A stretch of DNA of 47,260 nt from Caulochytrium protostelioides (lineage: Eukaryota > Chytridiomycota > Caulochytriomycetes > Caulochytriales > Caulochytriaceae), in assembly GCA_003615045.1 (NCBI GenBank), contig ML014255.1:1-47260 (forward strand), written 5' to 3'. A model generated the notes under the pieces. It worked only from the letters and a program-made list of their open reading frames with translations, made no database searches and had not been told where the DNA came from. A program made the translations under genes and the position numbers. This document shows, piece after piece, positions 19,666 through 29,631 of this stretch. Each line of letters starts with the position of its first letter. The stretch's first letter is position 1.

Positions 19666-21373
19666 ATGACGCTGTCACCCCCGCAAAGCGTCGGGTCTTC
19701 GGTTGCGGCGACCGTGCCCGCCCCGGCGTCTGCCATGACATGGTCGCAGGTTTCGCCGCTGCTCAAAGCCTTCGCCGAGGCTCAGCGCGAGGCCAATGAT
19801 CGCCTCAACCGCGTGAACGTCGCCCACCACAAGCTCCTCCCCAACTTTCGAGGTAATAATGCCTTCCAAGGCCTTGGTACCGACGTGGCCTGACATCCCG
19901 CGACGAGCGCTGAACTTCAGGGCGTCGGCATGGGACGGGATGGACTTGATTGGATACTCATGACCACCGTCTGCTTCCCTTTCATTGGCTCCTTGGGCGG
20001 GGACCCCTGATGTGACCTATCCATGCTGGTTCCCCCACGTGGCATCCCCGTGACCGTGACTCATGATGACCATCCCATCAGCGAAGGGATCGCTGGCACC
20101 CAAGATCATGACCAAGATGCGAGTCATCTATATCGAGGCATTAGAAAAGCAGGTCCGCATGCGCGACCAGTTGCTCCCGGCCTTGGCCGCCGTCAGCGCC
20201 CTCCTCAACCAGGAAATCGCAGCCCAGGCCGCCGCCACGGCGCCGGCAGCGCCGACCGCCGCGGTCGCAGACGGCGGGAGCCGCGACAAGACGGGGGACG
20301 ACGCCCTGGGCGCCGCGGCCGCCGGTCTTGCCGCGACCAATGCGGCGCTCCATCGTCGCAAAAAGCGGAAAGCCAGCGAAGCGGAGCCGCTCGCGGGCAC
20401 GGGGCTGCTGCCCGAGCTGTCGGTCGATACGGGGGCGGCCACCAGCGCGGGGGCGAGCGCCGGCGGCGATGCCGCGAGTCTCGACGGGCCGACGCCGGCG
20501 AAACGGTCGCGTCGCGCCGACGACGGCGGCGGCAGCGACGGCGCGGCAACGGCGACGGCGACGGCGACGGCGCCGTCGTCCTCCAGCAAGAAACAGCCGT
20601 CGGATCTGCCGGCCGTGGGCGCCGGCTCGGGGTCGGTCTCAGCCTCCAGCGCCGGCCCTGGGCCCAGCGGCGGCGTGAGCTCCCGGAAGGCAAGCTTAGG
20701 CGGACCCAAGGGGGGCGCCTCCGGCGGCGGCCGGGACGGCAGTAGCGAGACGCTGGCGCCTGGGACGCGGGTGGTGGTGCCGCCCGTGGAGCACGCGGCG
20801 TCGGGTGCGGCCGCGAGCGGTGTGGCCGACGCGAGTGCGACCGGCGGCGCCGTCGGGATTCTCGCGTATGTCGTCCGCTACTTGCCCGCGAGCCACGGCT
20901 ACGAGGTTGAGGATGCCGAGGACCACGAGGAAGGCGCGCCTGCGCCGCCCGCAGACGCCGACGACATGGCCTCCGTGACTGCCAAGAAGCGCTACGTGTT
21001 TCCAGCGAAGGACGTGCTGCCGGTGCCCGTGGCGTCGGCGGCGGCCCCGGCGCCGCTGTCGGCGACGTCGCGGACGCCCACGGGCAAGGGGCGCCGCGCG
21101 CAGCCGTCAGCGCACCAAGGCGCCGCGTACCCCGTTGGGAAGGTGGTGCTGGCGCTGTATCCCGAGACGACCTGCTTCTACCGTGCGTCGGTAGCGGGGG
21201 TCGTGGAGCCCGGTGCGGCGCCAACCACCGCTACGGCGGCCGCGGGCAGTGCCGATGCCGGCGGCGAGCGCCGCTACGTGCTGCAGTTCGAAGACGACAA
21301 CGGCATCGAGCATCTCGTAAGCCCTTCCCTTATCCTGGACCCGCCTGCCAACTGGGGCGTCAAGACGCGATAA
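19666..21373 (+). CDS. SGF29: SGF29, SAGA-complex H3K4me reader, 492 aa, 2 exons
   Basis: Subunit of the SAGA histone-acetyltransferase module whose tandem Tudor domain binds H3K4me2/3. Exons 19666-19852 and 20082-21373; the intron (229 nt) has GTAATA donor and ATCAG acceptor, phase 1, and joins the two halves of the N-terminal helix in frame. Seen: helical QREANDRLNRVNVAHHKLL and KMRVIYIEALEKQVRMRDQL; a long Ala/Ser/Gly-rich linker (about residues 85-275); then Tudor 1 with VVRYLPASHGYEVEDAEDHEE and KRYVFPAKDVLPVP, and Tudor 2 with VVLALYPETTCFYRASV and RRYVLQFEDDNGIEHLV, matching the family's LYPxTTxFYxA and FEDD aromatic-cage segments. Human SGF29 is 293 aa, and the excess is the linker. 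ATG 19666 is the first start in the frame. Confidence 0.93.
19853..20081 (+). other. SGF29 intron
   Basis: GT-AG intron of 229 nt with in-frame stops. Splicing at these borders gives a phase-1 match to the downstream frame. Confidence 0.85.
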
Positions 21374-22327
21374 TACGGATGTCTGACAAGCGTTTTGGCT
21401 TTGCGGATCATGAAGGATCATGCGGATCGCACTCCCGCACGTCTGTCATGCATGAACGGCCAAAGAAAAAACTGCCGGCGGCGGAAAAGGATCTCGGGTC
21501 CGATACAAACGAAAAAGGCCGTTTGTGGGGGCGACGGCCGGCTTCAAGTGCCGCGAGGACCGGCGATCAGCGGGGCACCAGTTTCAATCTCCGTCGATCA
21601 ACGGCGGCGGCAGCGGCGGCTGTCGTCTGATCCCGCTGCCGCCGTCGGGGGGGATCGGCCTTGCGCGGGATTGGCAACCGCACAAGGCCTCCGGTGTCGG
21701 ACCCGACGGGCGCCGAGGCATCGCGTCCTACGATGGCACTTTGGGTGGAGTACACCCGGGTACGGCTGCATCTCAGTCGACTCGACTCGGGTCGGCCGTC
21801 ACGGCGAGCCCGACGGAGTGCTGGAACCGGAGCAACCGACCATGGAAGTGCTCGGCCCTGCCTCGGCCAGGCGCGACCTGGAGAGGCGCGACCTGGAGAG
21901 GCTAGGCGGCGGGGCCTGGATGCAGGTACACCCATTGATACGAAGCGGATGAGTATGAAGTACCATGTGATATCAATGACGCGTTCCCGCGGTCTCGCAA
22001 GAGCCTTCAGCGAGGGACGATTGGATATGAAATCGGGGGTGGGGTGGGGTGGGGTGGGGGAAGCACAGCCGTCCGCATCGCCGATTGTAGCTGAGGGCTG
22101 TCCATAACGTTGCTGCCGATACCTCGAGCTCCTCTCCGCTAGCGAGTCGCCGCCTGCTCACCCACTGCTTGTCGCAACGGCCGGCCCCCGCTCTGGCGCC
22201 GACCTCCCGTTGACCAGCGTCGCCCCGGTGCCCAAGATCGGCGGCATCCGTTAGTACCTGCCGCGTGCCCGAAGACCCGGCATCCACTGTCGGCTCCCGT
22301 GGTAACGGCTTCGCCTAGCTGCCCGTG
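21374..22327. other. SGF29-TTLL9 intergenic region
   Basis: 954 bp without a recognisable gene. It contains a 15-bp tandem duplication (21870-21899, unit GGCGCGACCTGGAGA) and a G-rich GGGGT run (22035-22060). Confidence 0.55.
22035..22060 (+). repeat. GGGGT repeat, potential G-quadruplex
   Basis: Five G4-5 runs each separated by a single T, about 270 bp upstream of the TTLL9 start; a strong sequence match to a G-quadruplex-forming motif. Confidence 0.8.
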
Positions 22328-24377
22328 ATGCTGAAGCGCACTACTGGTGAACGAGCGGGCCGTTTCGGTCCCCATAGCATCGGCGCCGGCACTGGCACCG
22401 GCACCGGCAATGGCAGTGACATTGCCAGCGGCAACAGCCTTGGCCCATCCTTGCTAGCAGCCTCCTCAGCAGCGAGCGGCAGCAACAGTGGAAGTGCCAC
22501 GTGGACAGCGAGCCCCAGTCCGAGCGCCAGCTTGGGGCTAGTCGCCGGCGCCTCCCCTGCGACCTCGGCCCACGGCGGCAGCGGTCGGCATCCTCCACCG
22601 CCCTCATTCGCCTCACAGCTCTCCCATCAGCAGGTGCAGCAGCAGCATGCCAGCCAAAACCTCGCGGTAGGTCGGTAAGTTCTGTATCGACGTCGACATG
22701 TGCATGGTCATGCTCCTGCGCATGTCATGGCATGGCATGCCTGTATGCTCTCGCACGGGGCGAGAGCGTAATTCCAAACAAAAGACTCACGGCTCCGATT
22801 TTTTAAATATTGTTTTATCGTGTGCATCCCGTCTCGATGCTAGCTCGTCGGACGATGGACGGCCACGACCCAAAGGCCCGATCAAATACCGCGCCGCGCT
22901 GCGCAGCACCGTGTGCGATGTCATGGCCGACCGCGGGTGGCGCGAAACCGAAAGCGAAACCGACTGGACGGTCTACTGGGCCGACACGCAGTGGGTCCAT
23001 GAGAACTACAATGCCTCGACTCTTTTGGACTTCCAGCGAATCAACCACTTCTGCAACCACTATGAGGTATGTCTATTTTATTGCCTACATGCCTATCGCC
23101 GTTAGGCCTGTTACGCTTGCTCTTGATGGAGCGGCCACCATCAACCTCACCATCATGTCTGCTTGTGATGGTCCCGTGGCGTCGGATGTCCGGCTGTATG
23201 CTTTGCCGTGGTGTAGCTGACGCGCAAGGACATGCTCGTCAAGAATATCAAGCGCCAGATCCGGACGATCGAGAAGGAGTATGGCAAGGCCGAAGCGCTC
23301 CAGTTCGACTTCGTCTGCACCTCGTATGTCTTGCCTGCGGAGCTGGCGCTGTTTCAGGAAGAGTTCCGCCGCGTGGGCGGCGTCTGGATCATGAAGCCCG
23401 TGGGCCGCGCTCAGGGCAAAGGGATTTTCCTGATCAACAAGTTAGTGCAGATCCAGTCGTGGCTCAAGAAGCGCGAGCGCGCCGAGCGGGAGCGCGAGGA
23501 AGACCAGCAGCCCGACCAGCCGTACCTCGTCCAGCGGTACATCGAGAACCCGTATCTGATTGGCGGCAAGAAGTTCGATCTGCGCATCTACGTGATGGTG
23601 ACTTCGTACACGCCGCTCGTGGTGTACATGCACCGCAACGGGTTCTGTCGGTTCTCGAACACGCAGTTCTCGATGGACGCCAAGGACATCTCGAACATGT
23701 ACATCCATGCGACCAACGTCGCGATTCAGAAGACTGCGCCAAACTACGACGACTCGAAGGGCTGCAAGTGGCTGCTGCGCAACTTCAAGATGTACGTCGG
23801 CACCCAGCAGGGCACCGAGGCGGCCGACAAGTTGTTCACGGCGATCGAGGCGCTGGTGGTGCGCAGCCTGATGAGCGTGCAGAAGGTGATGATCAACGAC
23901 CGCCACTGCTTCGAAATCTACGGGTACGATATTCTAATCGACGCGCAGCTGAAGCCGTGGCTGCTCGAAGTCAACGCGAGCCCATCCATCTCGGCTGAGA
24001 ACCAGTTCGACTATGACCTGAAGTATGGCATGCTGAACGACGCTTTTGACATCGTCGACCTGGAGGGCCGCGGCACCGCCTACCAGGGCCGGGCGCCGTC
24101 GGCGTCGGCAGCTGCGTCGACCTCGTCCGCATCGTCCGCGCCGTCGCCGCCGTCCGCAACGGCGCCCGCGGCCGCGGCCGCAGCGAAGGGTAGCCCCGCT
24201 GAGCTTAAACTACAGGTCGGCGGTTTCGACCTCATCTATAACAAGGGCCCGGTGCGCCACGATCGCAGCACAGACTACGTGTCCTATCTGGGCGCGCATC
24301 ACGGCGTGGCGCATTCCGGTCGCCGCAAGCCGCGGCTCGCGCCGCGCGAGCCGGTGGAAGCCGATCGACAGGTCTAG
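22328..24377 (+). CDS. TTLL9: TTLL9-type tubulin polyglutamylase, 576 aa, 3 exons
   Basis: ATP-grasp tubulin ligase that adds glutamate chains to tubulin tails on flagellar axonemes and basal bodies. Exons 22328-22674, 22844-23066 and 23217-24377; introns of 169 nt (GTAAGT/CTAG, phase 2) and 150 nt (GTATGT/GTAG, phase 0). Exon 1 (about 116 aa, Ser/Gly/Ala-rich) has no known domain, and its start is the least certain part. The TTL domain begins at KGPIKYRAALRS and runs through NHYE-LTRKDMLVKNIKRQ (spanning intron 2), WIMKPVGRAQGKGIFLINK (ATP/Mg binding), RYIENPYLIGGKKFDLRIYV, HATNVAIQK and LKPWLLEVNASPS. The tail motif VGGFDLIYNKGPV is characteristic of TTLL9 rather than TTLL1. A Ser/Ala-rich insert precedes that tail. 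Its presence implies a flagellated life stage. Confidence 0.94.
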
Positions 24378-24601
24378 AATGCGCGTCTGTCGGTGATTCA
24401 GCAATGCGAACCCCGTTTCACCCTGACTCATGAGATTCATTGGGTCATGCTGGACATCGTCGACCCCCGCCTTTGGCAGCGGCCGCAGAGAGATCGAATC
24501 GCATCATCCTCTAAGTGGATTACGCTTTAAGTGCATGGATTTTCTCATGGCATTGCTTTCCAATCGCATTTATGACGGGCAGCGATTGAGTAAATGGTGT
24601 T

Positions 24602-24901
24602 CTAGGTGCCGTAGGGGATGTTGATGGCGAGCACATCGCCGAGCGAGCCCCACGATGCGCGCTGGGTGACAAACACAGGGATCCAGATCGCCAGCACGAC
24701 GACCCAGACGAGGGCGCCGGCGAGAGAGGCGTATGCAATGCGGAGGACCCGCGGATCGAGGTCCTGGCGGCGGCGGCAGAGCGGGTACAGGTAGAGGAAG
24801 TTCGTCAGCCAGAGCCACGGTAGAAAGGCGAAGCCGAGATACCAGTAGTACTGCGCGGTCTTGAGCACCTCCTCGGGCGCCGTCTTGGCTCGAGCTGCCA
24901 T
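24602..24901 (-). CDS. PSENEN: PEN-2, gamma-secretase subunit, 99 aa
   Basis: Small hairpin membrane protein that activates presenilin in the gamma-secretase intramembrane protease. Seen: AQYYWYLGFAFLPWLWLTNF matching the family KYYLGGFAFLPFLWLVN, a second hydrophobic span LVWVVVLAIWIPVF, and the C-terminal WGSLGDVLAINIPYGT matching WGALGDYLSFTIPLG. Length is almost the same as human PEN-2 (101 aa). The start is ATG 24901; the open frame above it lacks similarity. The conserved DYLSF motif reads DVLAI here, keeping only Asp and Leu. Single exon, convergent with TTLL9 (224 bp between stops). Confidence 0.93.
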   Translation of the reverse strand: MAARAKTAPEEVLKTAQYYWYLGFAFLPWLWLTNFLYLYPLCRRRQDLDPRVLRIAYASLAGALVWVVVLAIWIPVFVTQRASWGSLGDVLAINIPYGT

Positions 24902-26324
24902 CCTGTCGCGCCGCGCATACCCGGGTTTGGTCGGCCCATGCAACGAAAGCGATTCTGTGATGGACCAAACGGGCGTCGAGGAGCGGGGCGAAAGGGACGC
25001 CAGGGACGAGAGAGTCCTGATCAATAAATGCTGGTCGCCGGACCGCAGGCGGTCCGTTGCATTGACGTGGATTCCGACGCTCATGCATCATCCGATCCTG
25101 ATCCATCTGTCCCTTGTTGATTCGGGTATATACGGTATTGAAAAACATCAGACCGTTCGCCTCGCACCGACCTTGGTGAAAGATGGACGGTGAGCGGCGG
25201 ACGCCACATCTCGAAAAATATGGATGGTTGCCGCACGCTTCGCCACAACCCCGCCGGCACCGGTGGCCATCGGCTTCCTTGCGCCACATAGTCCAAGCCC
25301 CTTCGTCTCAGGGCCGTAAGCGAAGGTGCTCCATGCCCTAGTCAGCGATGAATTCGTCAACGACACTGACAAACGACATCGACACCCTTGCCAATGCGAC
25401 CTCAGCTTCGACTCTCCCATGGCGTGCATTGATAAGGTACTGAACCTGCAGTATTGACACTTCTGCTTTCGCCACTCTCGCTCAGTGATGCTGCTCCGTT
25501 CTCAATGGCTGCTCCATGGTTGCTTGCCGTCGGGATGTGCAGCGCCAAGGATGGCGAAGTTCGATCCGCGCGTGACTCAGAAGCGGGTTCCTGATAGGAT
25601 AGACGGCGCTCAGGATTTCTATCAGAATGTGAATCGGAAATTCCATCGGAGTGTCCATCGTTGGATGGCCGATCGAAGCAGCCTTGATGCTCGTCGCCTG
25701 GACTCGCGTCCCACGCTGAGTGGCCCCTGGGGAGTGTGTGTTGGTGGTATTGATGCTCTGCATTGCACATCATTCACGTGTGAGCATCCACACTCAGGGA
25801 TCGTCAGCTTCGTCGGTGTTCTTCCGCTATGCGTTGGGGGGTGCCACTCGCCCGCCACCGGCTTGCTGGACGGCGCGCCGCGGAGGACTAGGAGCGGGGC
25901 AGGTCTGTCGCGAAGGCCAGCGGCGGACCCCCGCCGCCACAGCGCGGCGCCACGCCCGCCGCGTAAATGTGAGCTGGGCTTCCGGATGCGTGTACCGCTT
26001 CAGCTGCGCGCATCGCCAGCAGTGCATCGTCATTTCCCTGCCGACCGCACGACGGAGGCCGATGCCGCGCTAGGGCACCCGGACGCCGGTGATCACTGCC
26101 AGCGCCCCTTTCCGTGAGGACGTCGACGCCTTCTCCGCCTGCGACTTCTCCGACGACTGACGCCGGGACAGTCCTACGGCTCCATATCCTTCCTTCCATC
26201 GCTCAGCGGTCCACGCGTGCAGCCGACGCCGCGCTTGCGTCGAGCGCCTCACGCTGAAATCCCCAACCCCGGGGCCCTGCCTCGATCCCCAGCGACGGCG
26301 CTGACTTTGACGAGCGCCGCGGCC
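24902..26324. other. Divergent intergenic region, PEN-2 (-) and SNU114 (+)
   Basis: 1.4 kb. 25,100-25,850 is clearly lower in GC than the flanking genes and carries overlapping open frames on both strands (for example 25402-25773, -) without recognisable similarity. I see no gene, RNA or repeat I can support. Confidence 0.5.
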
Positions 26325-29300
26325 ATGGAGGGCGCTGACTTGTACGATGAGTTCGGCAACTACATCGGCCCCGAGCTGACGAACGACTCGCTGGGCGCAC
26401 TGCTCTTCCCTGAACCTCATGGCCCGCTGATCACACCACTCGATGGTCAGGGCGGGCCCAACGCCCATGGCGGCCTGGCGGGCGATGCCTTCCAGGAGAA
26501 GGTGGACGGGGAGGAAGCGCACCGGATCGCGGCGGACCAGCCCATGACCGATGTCGACGGCGTCCATGCCAACGATGCCAGGCCCGAGCAGCAGGTCGCC
26601 GTTCGCCGCGAAGCGCGCCAGCATGCGTATCCCGAAGCTCGCGATGTGTATGGCGACGAGGCCGAGATCCTCGTGGAAGAAGAAGACCGGCAGTCGCTGT
26701 CGGTCCCGATTGTCGCGCCCCGCGAAAAACCCCAAACGGCCTTGCGGGAGCGCGGTCTGCCGCCGACGAGGTTCAGCCGCACCTTCTACGCGGACCTTGC
26801 CAAGGTCCCCGCCTTGATACGCAACGTGGCCGTCGTCGGCGCCCTGCACCATGGCAAAACGGGCCTGCTGGACATGCTCGTGCACGCGACCCACGATGTC
26901 CGGTGGGTGCCCGGCGAGGGCACGCGGTATACGGATGTCCACCTGCTGGCGCGCCAACGCCAGATCAGCATCAAGGCCATGCCCGTTTCGGTCGTGCTCG
27001 AAGATATGCGGAGCAAGAGCTACGTGCTGAATGTCATCGATACGCCGGGGCACACCGATTTCGCCGACGAGATGGTCGCCGGTGTGCGACTGGCTGACGG
27101 CGCCGTGCTCGTCGTGGACGTCGTGGAGGGCGTGACGCTCCCCACGAAACGGATCATCACGCACCTCGTCAGCGAAGGCGTCCCCTTCATTGTCGTAATG
27201 AACAAGCTCGACCGCCTGATCACGGAGCTCCGCATCCCGCCGGCCGACGCGTACTTTAAGATCCGGCACAGCATCGAGGAAGTCAACCAGGTCCTGCGTG
27301 AACTGGGCTCGTCGGAGCGCAAGTCGCCGGAGCGGGGCAACGTGCTGTTTGCTTCGACAGCGTTTGGGTGGTGTTTCTCACTCGCATCGTTCGCCCGCAT
27401 CTACCGCGAGCGCATGGTCGTCCGCGTGCAGCCGCGCCACGGGGCCAAGGCCGCCCCGACGTTCGATCCGGCCCGGTTCGCGCAGTGCTTGTGGGGCAAT
27501 GTCTACTACGACGCGGCCAACCACCACTTCACCAAGCAGCCAGTACGCGCCGCGACGGCACATGCTGGCGCCGCCAAGCTCCCGCGCTCGTTTCTGGCGT
27601 TTATCCTGGAGCCGCTGTACAAGATCGTGGCGCAGACACTGGGCGAGAACCCGCGCGACCTCCAGACTACCCTGGCGCAGCTGAACATCCGCTTGCGTGG
27701 GGACGAGCTCAAGCAGGACGCCGCGCCGCTCATGAGGCTCATCTTCCACCGATTCTTTGGTGGCCCGACGCTGTTCACGAAGCGCGTGTCCCAGACGGTG
27801 AGCGAGCGCCAAGCCATCGCTTGCGGCGTCGACGGGTTGGTGAGCGCGGTCGTTGCGCATCTGCCGTCGCCGTGCGACCCGTCCGCGGTGGCGCCGCGAT
27901 GGACGGACCACCTGTATACGGGTCCCGCGATGGCAGCGGCGGCGGCGTCCTCCGATGACGCGGCCATGCCCGCGGATCCCTTCCGGCAGGCCATCGCCGC
28001 GTGTTCGCATGCTGACGACGCGCCCGTGCTGATCCACGTGGCCAAGTCAGTCAACTTTGCGAGCACGCGCGAATTCGAAGTCCTCGGCCGCGTGCTCTCT
28101 GGCACCGTGCGCCCGGGGATGCGGCTGTCGGTGATGGGCGAGAGCTATGTGCCCGACGAGGACGAGGAAGAGGTGCAGACCGTGACGGTCGGCGACCTGG
28201 CGATCTTCAATACACGCTACAGCCTGCCCGTGGCCGAAGTCACCGCGGGCAACTGGCTGCTGATGCGCGGAGTCGACGGCAACATCACCAAGACGGCTAC
28301 GCTGTGCAGCCATCCAACGCTGGGCGCATGTCCGATGGCGCCGTTCCGGCCACTGCGTCATGTGGCCACGAACGCACTGCGCCTCGCGATCGCGACCCAC
28401 GAGCCGGGCGACCTGCCCAAGATGCTCGACGGCCTGCGCATGATCAGTCGCAGCTACCTCATGCTGGACACGAAGGTCGAAGAAAGCGGCGAGTACATTG
28501 TCGAGGGCGTCGGCGAGCTCTACCTGGACTGTGCCCTCCATGACCTGCGCAAGCTGTATGCCGGCATCGAAGTGAAGGTGGCCGACCCAAGCGTCCCCTT
28601 CAGCGAGACGGTCTTGGAGTCCAGCCGCCTGCCGTGCTCGGGCCAAAGCGCCAACGGCCAGAACCGGCTGACGGTCATCGCGGAGCCGATGGAGCCCGAG
28701 CTCGTGGAGGCGATTGAGCGCGGCCGTCTCGAGAACGTCCACCTCGCCACGGTGCTCGTGCGCGACTTCGGATGGGACGCCCTCGCCGCCCGCAACGTGT
28801 GGTGCTTTGGACCCACGGCCAACGGCACCAACATCTTGATCAACGACACCCTGCCGGCCGAGACGAACCGCGCCCATCTTCGCGCCGCCCGCCCCCACCT
28901 CGAGCAGGGCTTCCGCTGGGCGACGCAGGAGGGACCGCTCCTGGACGGCGTGCTGCGCCATACCAAGTTCCGGCTGCTGCGCGCCGACCTCGCTCCCGAG
29001 CTCATGTACCGTCCCGGCGGGCAGATCATCCCGCTGGCACGGCGCGTGTGCTATGCGGCGTTCCTGACGGCGACGCCGCGGCTGCTCGAGCCGCTGCTGC
29101 GCGTCGAGGTAATGGCGCCGCCGTCGGCGCTCGAGGTTGTGTATGCGGTGCTCTCGCGACGCCGCGGGCATGCGACCGCCGAGCGGCCGAAGCCGGGTAC
29201 GCCGCTGACGCGGGTCCATGCCCTCGTGCCCGCGATCGATATGCCTGGCTTCGAGACGGATCTGCGCGCCATGACTCACGGTGCCGCTGCCGTCCAGATG

Positions 29301-29519
29301 ATGTTTAGCCACTGGCAGGCCGTCCCGGGCGATCCGCTCGACCGCGACATAACGATCCGCCCGCTCGAGGCATCTACTGGCCCTCGCCTGGCGAAGGACT
29401 TCATGCTCAAGACCCGGCGCCGCAAAGGGTTGCCCGAGACCATCGGGATGGCCAAGTTCTTTGACGATGCCATGATGCAACAGCTCGTCGAACACGATAT
29501 CCATCTCGAATCGTCCTGA
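26325..29519 (+). CDS. SNU114: SNU114/EFTUD2, U5 snRNP GTPase, 1064 aa
   Basis: EF-2-like GTPase of the U5 snRNP that governs Brr2 action during spliceosome activation and disassembly. Seen: the signature N-terminus DLYDEFGNYIGPEL just after ATG 26325, an acidic/linker region, G1 GALHHGKT (172-179, in place of AHVDHGKT of EF-2, as is usual for Snu114), G3 DTPGH (239-243), G4 NKLD (293-296), then domain II-V homology with NWLLMRGVDG, GVGELYLDCALHDLR, FGPTANGTNILINDTLP and, near the end, RRRKGLPETIGMAKFFDD. Human EFTUD2 is 972 aa and yeast Snu114 1008. Single exon, with no frame break. The ORF is open above the ATG, but that part shows no similarity. Confidence 0.97.
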   Translation: MEGADLYDEFGNYIGPELTNDSLGALLFPEPHGPLITPLDGQGGPNAHGGLAGDAFQEKVDGEEAHRIAADQPMTDVDGVHANDARPEQQVAVRREARQHAYPEARDVYGDEAEILVEEEDRQSLSVPIVAPREKPQTALRERGLPPTRFSRTFYADLAKVPALIRNVAVVGALHHGKTGLLDMLVHATHDVRWVPGEGTRYTDVHLLARQRQISIKAMPVSVVLEDMRSKSYVLNVIDTPGHTDFADEMVAGVRLADGAVLVVDVVEGVTLPTKRIITHLVSEGVPFIVVMNKLDRLITELRIPPADAYFKIRHSIEEVNQVLRELGSSERKSPERGNVLFASTAFGWCFSLASFARIYRERMVVRVQPRHGAKAAPTFDPARFAQCLWGNVYYDAANHHFTKQPVRAATAHAGAAKLPRSFLAFILEPLYKIVAQTLGENPRDLQTTLAQLNIRLRGDELKQDAAPLMRLIFHRFFGGPTLFTKRVSQTVSERQAIACGVDGLVSAVVAHLPSPCDPSAVAPRWTDHLYTGPAMAAAAASSDDAAMPADPFRQAIAACSHADDAPVLIHVAKSVNFASTREFEVLGRVLSGTVRPGMRLSVMGESYVPDEDEEEVQTVTVGDLAIFNTRYSLPVAEVTAGNWLLMRGVDGNITKTATLCSHPTLGACPMAPFRPLRHVATNALRLAIATHEPGDLPKMLDGLRMISRSYLMLDTKVEESGEYIVEGVGELYLDCALHDLRKLYAGIEVKVADPSVPFSETVLESSRLPCSGQSANGQNRLTVIAEPMEPELVEAIERGRLENVHLATVLVRDFGWDALAARNVWCFGPTANGTNILINDTLPAETNRAHLRAARPHLEQGFRWATQEGPLLDGVLRHTKFRLLRADLAPELMYRPGGQIIPLARRVCYAAFLTATPRLLEPLLRVEVMAPPSALEVVYAVLSRRRGHATAERPKPGTPLTRVHALVPAIDMPGFETDLRAMTHGAAAVQMMFSHWQAVPGDPLDRDITIRPLEASTGPRLAKDFMLKTRRRKGLPETIGMAKFFDDAMMQQLVEHDIHLESS

Positions 29520-29631
29520 TCATGGTCCCGAATCCAAGAATACTGAAAAAAAGACTCTTAAATCTAGAGAATTTAAAGCGTTACGCAGCAGACAGACGAC
29601 CACGCGCAGATTGGAGCGAAGGAGAGCAGAC

